Positions 59,137 through 64,000 of a stretch of 64,000 nt of DNA are shown here, piece by piece. Positions within the stretch are counted from its first letter, which is position 1. Every line of letters begins with the position of its first letter. The translations under genes and the position numbers were made by a program. The stretch lies in assembly GCF_905147045.1 (NCBI RefSeq), contig NC_065894.1, forward strand, positions 13,429,501 through 13,493,500. Direction: 5' to 3'. The notes under the pieces were generated by a model, which did not search any database, had not been told where the DNA came from, and saw nothing but the letters and a program-made list of their open reading frames with translations. Origin of the DNA: Nymphalis io. Taxonomy: Eukaryota > Arthropoda > Insecta > Lepidoptera > Nymphalidae.

Positions 59137-59330
59137 TAACAGCCTGTAAATGTCCCACTGCTGGGCTAAGGCCTCCTCTCCCTATTTGAGGAGAAGGTTT
59201 GGAGCTTATTCCACCACGCTGCTCCAATGCGGGTTGGTGGAATACACATGTGGCAGAATTTCGATGAAATTAGACACATGCAGGTTTCCTCACGATGTTT
59301 TCCTTCACCGAAAAGCATTCAAAAATTAGG
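59137..59330 (-). mobile_element. S2 SINE, 5' truncated
   Basis: Minus strand. It keeps the 3' two thirds (GTGGTGGAATAAGC ... CAGTGGGACATTTACAGG) but not the tRNA-like head. Confidence 0.8.
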
Positions 59331-60272
59331 TACCTGTTAAAATATATTTAAGTAAAAATAAAATAGAATTCGTTGAACTGTTGTACTAATTATTCCATCC
59401 GTACCGAATTTTACTAGCTGAATTTTTTAAAAGCACTACCACAAGTAATTTATTGGATATTTCATATTTAAGCCTAATATACAAAATTTAATAATTTTCT
59501 TGCGTAAGAATATTATTATAATAACAGGTCGCTGGAATTCTGCGAGATATTACTATTGTATTTGTGTTTAATTTTTTTTAAATATGACATATAACAAAAT
59601 AATGTGCGCTCCTTTTCAAGCAAGCTTTCTTATAGTTTGAAAAGTATAAATCCCTTAAATTCATGTTACGCTCATTTAATCATATAATCATAGTCATGTA
59701 AGCTATACTTCTATAGTAACTTATACAAATATGTAGATAGTTATAATAGGTATGTCGTAATAATATTTAGGTTAGGTTAGGTTACCTTTTTATTCGAATC
59801 ACCAACATTGCCAAAAACTTTTACAGATATTCAAACAAGAGTTTCTATTCATCATATATATCGCGTTGTATTGATATTCTTAAACGAAACAAAACTTTTT
59901 AAGCCCTGTACCTAAATTACAGTTCTCACAAAGGATGTCTCCGTCCAAGGGATTACGTTGATTTAAGTGTACTCATTGTTTTATAACATTTAAAAATATT
60001 TATGTTTGTCAAAGACTCAGCGAAGGGTTATATTATGCACAAAAAGAACTGACCTACTTGCAGTCTAAACATTAATCAAGATTATTTTACTTTCATTAAT
60101 ATTATATATCTATCATTTTCATGATTATTTTTTTTACTACACTCTCCCTCGGCTTCGTCTTTGTGAAACTCACAGTTTGTGACTATAAGAGTACATACAT
60201 ACCTATATACTGAAATATTATTATTATTCAAATAAAACATAGCCTATGCTACTTCTGGATAAAGTAAATTTC

Positions 60273-60572
60273 TAGTAACAGCCTGTGAATGTCCTGCGCT
60301 GGCCTAAGGGCTCCTCTCCTTTTTCGAGGAGAAGGTTTGGAGCCTTTTCCACCAAGGTCCAGTATGGGTTGGTGGAATACACATGTAGCAGAATTTCCGT
60401 GAAATTAGACACATACAGGTTTCCTCGCAATGATGTCCTTCGCCGTCAAGCACGAGATGAATTATAAACGCAAATTAAGCACATGAAAATTCAGTGTTGC
60501 TTGCCCGGGTTTGAATGAACCCACGATCATCGGTTATGATTCAAGCGTTCAAACCACTGGGCCATCTCGGCT
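60273..60572 (-). mobile_element. S2 SINE, nearly full length, diverged
   Basis: Minus strand. It includes the head with ATGGCCCAGTGG and an altered B box, then the body and ACAGGCTGTTACTAG. More diverged than the copy at 44872. Confidence 0.8.
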
Positions 60573-61815
60573 TGTATTTCTAACGGTGAAGGAATTATTA
60601 GAAACGATTCAATAGTTTCAGAGTTTAGGTATCGATTACAAACAAACAAATCTTTCCTATTTACGTCATTAGTATAAATTAATACAACATGTATTAAAAA
60701 AACATTTTTTATTTGTATATAATTTGAGCTATAACTATATTGTCAGTTCAATTTAGGATTTAGAGTCAGCTCTGGAAAATAATACTTATTGGCATTATGT
60801 CGTATAAATTAAAAATGTCCGCCATTCTATACTATCTATCCACAAAATACTTCTTATATTATGATAGAACGAGACTGAAACTCGAAATTCAAAGTACAAC
60901 AGATGTACACAAAAAAACTGGATGAATATTATAAAAATATGCGTGAAATTCATCGTCATCTACAGACCTAACTCTTTACTTGGGGTTTTTAAACAATAGT
61001 AAATCGAAAAAGTATTAAACGAAGAACGTGCAAATACCCAAAACGAAATACTAAAACATTCACAATACACCCGGAGCTTAAGATAAAGACAAAGACAGGC
61101 AAATATTTTCGTAGAACCGTCTAACGGTCACTTTTGTTTGGACCAAATCTCTAAGGAATTACATAAGTTGAAAAATCAAACATGTTGCAAATGCTTCAAA
61201 AGTGTCATTTTTAATACCGTAAATTGAATTACAAGTTTCGTACCTGTTCACTTCTCTTTCTAACAATACAATCTTTCTGTATTTAACAAAGCCATTTATG
61301 TTCAGCTGATTTCAAGAAAAGAGGTAAATATTGATGATCACGTGGTATTTCGGACGCAGACTCGATGACGCCGTGACTAATTCATAGATTACTCCAATTC
61401 TCGAATGAAATTACACATGCCCGTTTTTTATATTCAGAAAACGGTTTGTTTTGCTTACGGATAGTAAGTGACTCGTTGAAACATTCGTGTCATATTCGTA
61501 CATTGAACATATCATCCGTTAGGTATCCGTAGCCTTCTTTCTGATCAAGGCGAGGAAATTGTAGCTTTTGAATGATTGATGTTGTAGACGAGACTACAAC
61601 TCTCCTAAAGGCAATTGGAGACTAACATTGCCTAATCGTCTGCAGGGTCAGAACCCTGAATGAAATATTCCGCCTTATTGAAATTTTTTTTTGGATATAC
61701 AGAATATTTTAAAAGTCAATTCTTATATTGTAATCTAGGCGCCGTTATTCTCTATTCGCAATCACACATATAACAGTTATCCTTGCAGCAAGGGAGAGAT
61801 CGATATTACATAACA

Positions 61816-63960
61816 ACGTAAGGGTGGATGGGGTCGCACCCTCGCTCATTATGCGCCGCCCATGAACCCTCGCCTGCGCAAGTTAATAAGGGTGGGGTGA
61901 ATGTATATTGAGACGGTAAAGATGTGGCTGTGGACTTTAATATATATAAATAGACATACTTTCTGATATAATCTTTTTCTACGCGAAAACTTGAGGTTAT
62001 ATGATATTTATAGGAAGACATGCAGGAAAAAACACCACCTGATGATAAGTGGTCACCACCATAGAAACTGGCACTGCAACCAACCACGTATCTAAGATTT
62101 AAGTTTCTTGTGCGAGCAATTCCACTGGCTCACTCACCTATCAAAACAATAAGCAATACAAATTATTGCTGCCTGTTGCTATTTTAGCAATTGATGTGTG
62201 GGTATGTACCAAGACAGGTTTGTTCAATGCCATCAAGAAATATCCCAAAAAAATTTCTAAGATATCAACAACGCAACAAAGAACATATATATTTTTTAAT
62301 ACTTATTGCACAACACAAATTCACATAAGAGTATAAAAACATATTTTCTTTTTTATAAATTTCTATTAATGTTGCTAGATTTTTTTCGTAAGTTATTAAA
62401 TAGATTACTTAAATATTTAAGTTAATGAAAATAATAATTAACTTAGTAATCGAAATAAAAAAGTATATTTACTAAGAAAATTATATGCCAACATGTATAC
62501 TTAATGCCGAAATAGAACTGTACCTATATATACCTATTCCTGATACAAAAGCTACATATAAAATGACTTTTTCGACTTTTCCTCAGGTGCTTTCCCGTAT
62601 CATCTTTCATTGAAATTTTAGTTATTTCGATAATAAGACGTTTTATAATATATACAGCTAAATTACCAATACATAATTAACTAAAAGTTTGGTTATTATT
62701 TTTACTATGAACTAAGAATGCAAGAACCGCGATGAAGTTGAAGTTTAAGGACTCAATTCCAGACAAGCACCTCTAAGTTTTCATCTGCATAATTTGTGGT
62801 TTTATATCTTATAGGAAAATCAACCTCCAAACGACATTAGAGTAGCGTGGTGGAATAAGCCTCAATTGTTTTCATTGGGAGAGGAGTAATTTGCCCAGCG
62901 CCACGACATTTATGGGCTCTTACTTTTATATACAAGTATTGAAAAGCATATCGGATCCTAAACAAGCTGCAGATTAAACAATCCTTCCTCCCCGCGTCAC
63001 AAATACTTGATCTATGGTAACTTTTTTTTATTTCGCGCACGCGCACGACAAGCTGCGACCGCAATCTAAACAATCTCCACGTGACAATCTCGACGTGTTT
63101 ATCTTGACTCAACGGTAGCCACATGTGCACGCGCCTTATATTATTTTAGGTTTAATTTTAAACGTTTATAAGTTGAGCATTGAGATTGATTAAATTTCGA
63201 ATCATTTGATAATATATACCTAAAAACCTAATAGGCAAATTCAATCTTAGATGGTATTCTCTTAATCGATTTAAGCCATGCTTAAAAATGAATCGCCGTC
63301 TGCTGCTAACCTCCAGACTCCGGGCTGAGAACTTCTCGAAAGGAAACCCGATTTTTTTTTATTCACCCTAACCGATTTATGTTGGAGCCCCGGAACTCAA
63401 GGTCAGCGAGCTAAATAAAATAAAAATAAAGCCGTTAGCGAAAATATTTTTAAACAAACAAGTCAACATACTAATGAAGACGCCACGCGTTATCGTAGTC
63501 CTATGATAATAAAAGTAATCGTTTTTAATTTATACTAAAGTAATTAACTAATGAGGACAAACATTAATTCCTTGTGACTACGTGCGTGAACTCGTATATT
63601 CCATTTTATCCCGTAAATTGGGTATATATCGGTTAAGTACAAACTTATGTATTGCTTCCAGACTATTTCTGTGTCAAATTACATTATCATCGGACAAATT
63701 TCGTATTTATATTATGAGTTTGACTAGCACTACAGATCATGACTTCGCACTCGAAAAGTTAAATATACCTCACCTATTAGTGTGTTTTATAATCCTATAA
63801 ATACATAGCTAAGACCATATTTAGGTACTTGTCTTGCAGTGTTAAGGATTGATAGTTTGAATGGGTCAAGTGTATCAAATTGATTGCCGGATTTTAGGAC
63901 CCACAATAATCTACTTCAGATTTAAAATCAGCACTACCATTCTATAGAGAGTGACGTTAC

Positions 63961-64000
<40 letters not shown>
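61816..64000 (+). repeat. Segmental duplication X, copy 2
   Basis: Matches 2550-4690 in the same orientation, including the decayed SINE and the diverged S3 fragment. It runs into an (AT)n repeat from about 63965 to the window end. Confidence 0.85.

Larger units (their letters stand above)
58947..61815. other. Gene-free interval with SINEs
   Basis: Holds two minus-strand S2 SINEs (59137-59330 and 60273-60572) and about three tandem TTAGG units near 59769-59784. No protein-coding signal seen. Confidence 0.45.

Noticed and set aside
59769..59784. About three TTAGG telomere-type units
   Set aside because: Too few units; short runs of this motif are common in insect DNA and are not evidence of a telomere.
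63965..64000. AT run at the window end as a structural element
   Set aside because: Simple (AT)n repeat, cut by the window edge.
1..64000. CRISPR arrays, operons, riboswitches or bacterial genes
   Set aside because: None seen; spliced insect genes and retroelements show that this is nuclear eukaryotic DNA.

Overview
The window looks like AT-rich nuclear DNA of a moth or butterfly (Lepidoptera). Two insect genes are recognisable: the mitochondrial ribosomal protein S12 gene (mRpS12, Drosophila tko) and a giant-like bZIP array. The repeats are of types common in Lepidoptera: tRNA-derived SINEs, SINE/LINE tails ending in a TATAAAA-type run, Jockey/CR1-like and RTE-like LINEs, a mariner and a BEL/Pao element. 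Nothing looks bacterial or viral. I cannot name the species.

Layout. 1-2546: first copy of a composite repeat block (H1). 2550-4690: block X1, repeated at the far end as X2 (61816-64000). 5523-6811: block Z1 with a truncated mariner, repeated at 23474-24764 (Z2). 7461-11093: a nearly full-length LINE (family L1a) on the minus strand. 11646-15478: second H copy (H2), split by an apparent processed retrocopy of an NHERF/Sip1-like PDZ gene (12944-14696, 12-bp target-site duplication, intact ORF). 15479-20766: block M1 with mRpS12 exons and a giant-like bZIP gene. 21028-22702: two more damaged bZIP copies. 23844-26912: a mariner with an RTE-like LINE inside it. 27175-29372: second L1a copy, 5' truncated. 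29382-33435: gene-poor, one SINE. 33436-40831: third L1a copy, split by a younger LINE of another family (35741-39546). 41490-50765: a 9.3-kb inverted repeat whose arms carry H copies (H3, H4) and whose centre is a rearranged BEL/Pao element. 52646-56767: block M2 with the remaining mRpS12 exons and the only intact bZIP gene. 56768-61815: gene-poor, SINE fragments. 61816-64000: X2.

What matters most. (1) The two mRpS12 copies are broken in complementary ways. M1 keeps the 5' coding exon and exon 2 but has lost the last exon. M2 has lost most of the 5' exon and its splice donor but keeps exon 2 and the last exon. (2) Next to them are four giant-like bZIP copies carrying a 72-codon tandem repeat in 1, 2 or 3 units; only one copy is open throughout. 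In Drosophila giant and tko are neighbours, so this looks like an ancient linkage in which the giant side has expanded. (3) The NHERF/Sip1-like retrocopy is intact and shows clear retroposition marks. (4) The repeat architecture (a large inverted repeat, nested insertions, fold-back template-switch hairpins) indicates a fast-rearranging region. Uncollapsed haplotypes or misassembly must be excluded before biological conclusions are drawn.
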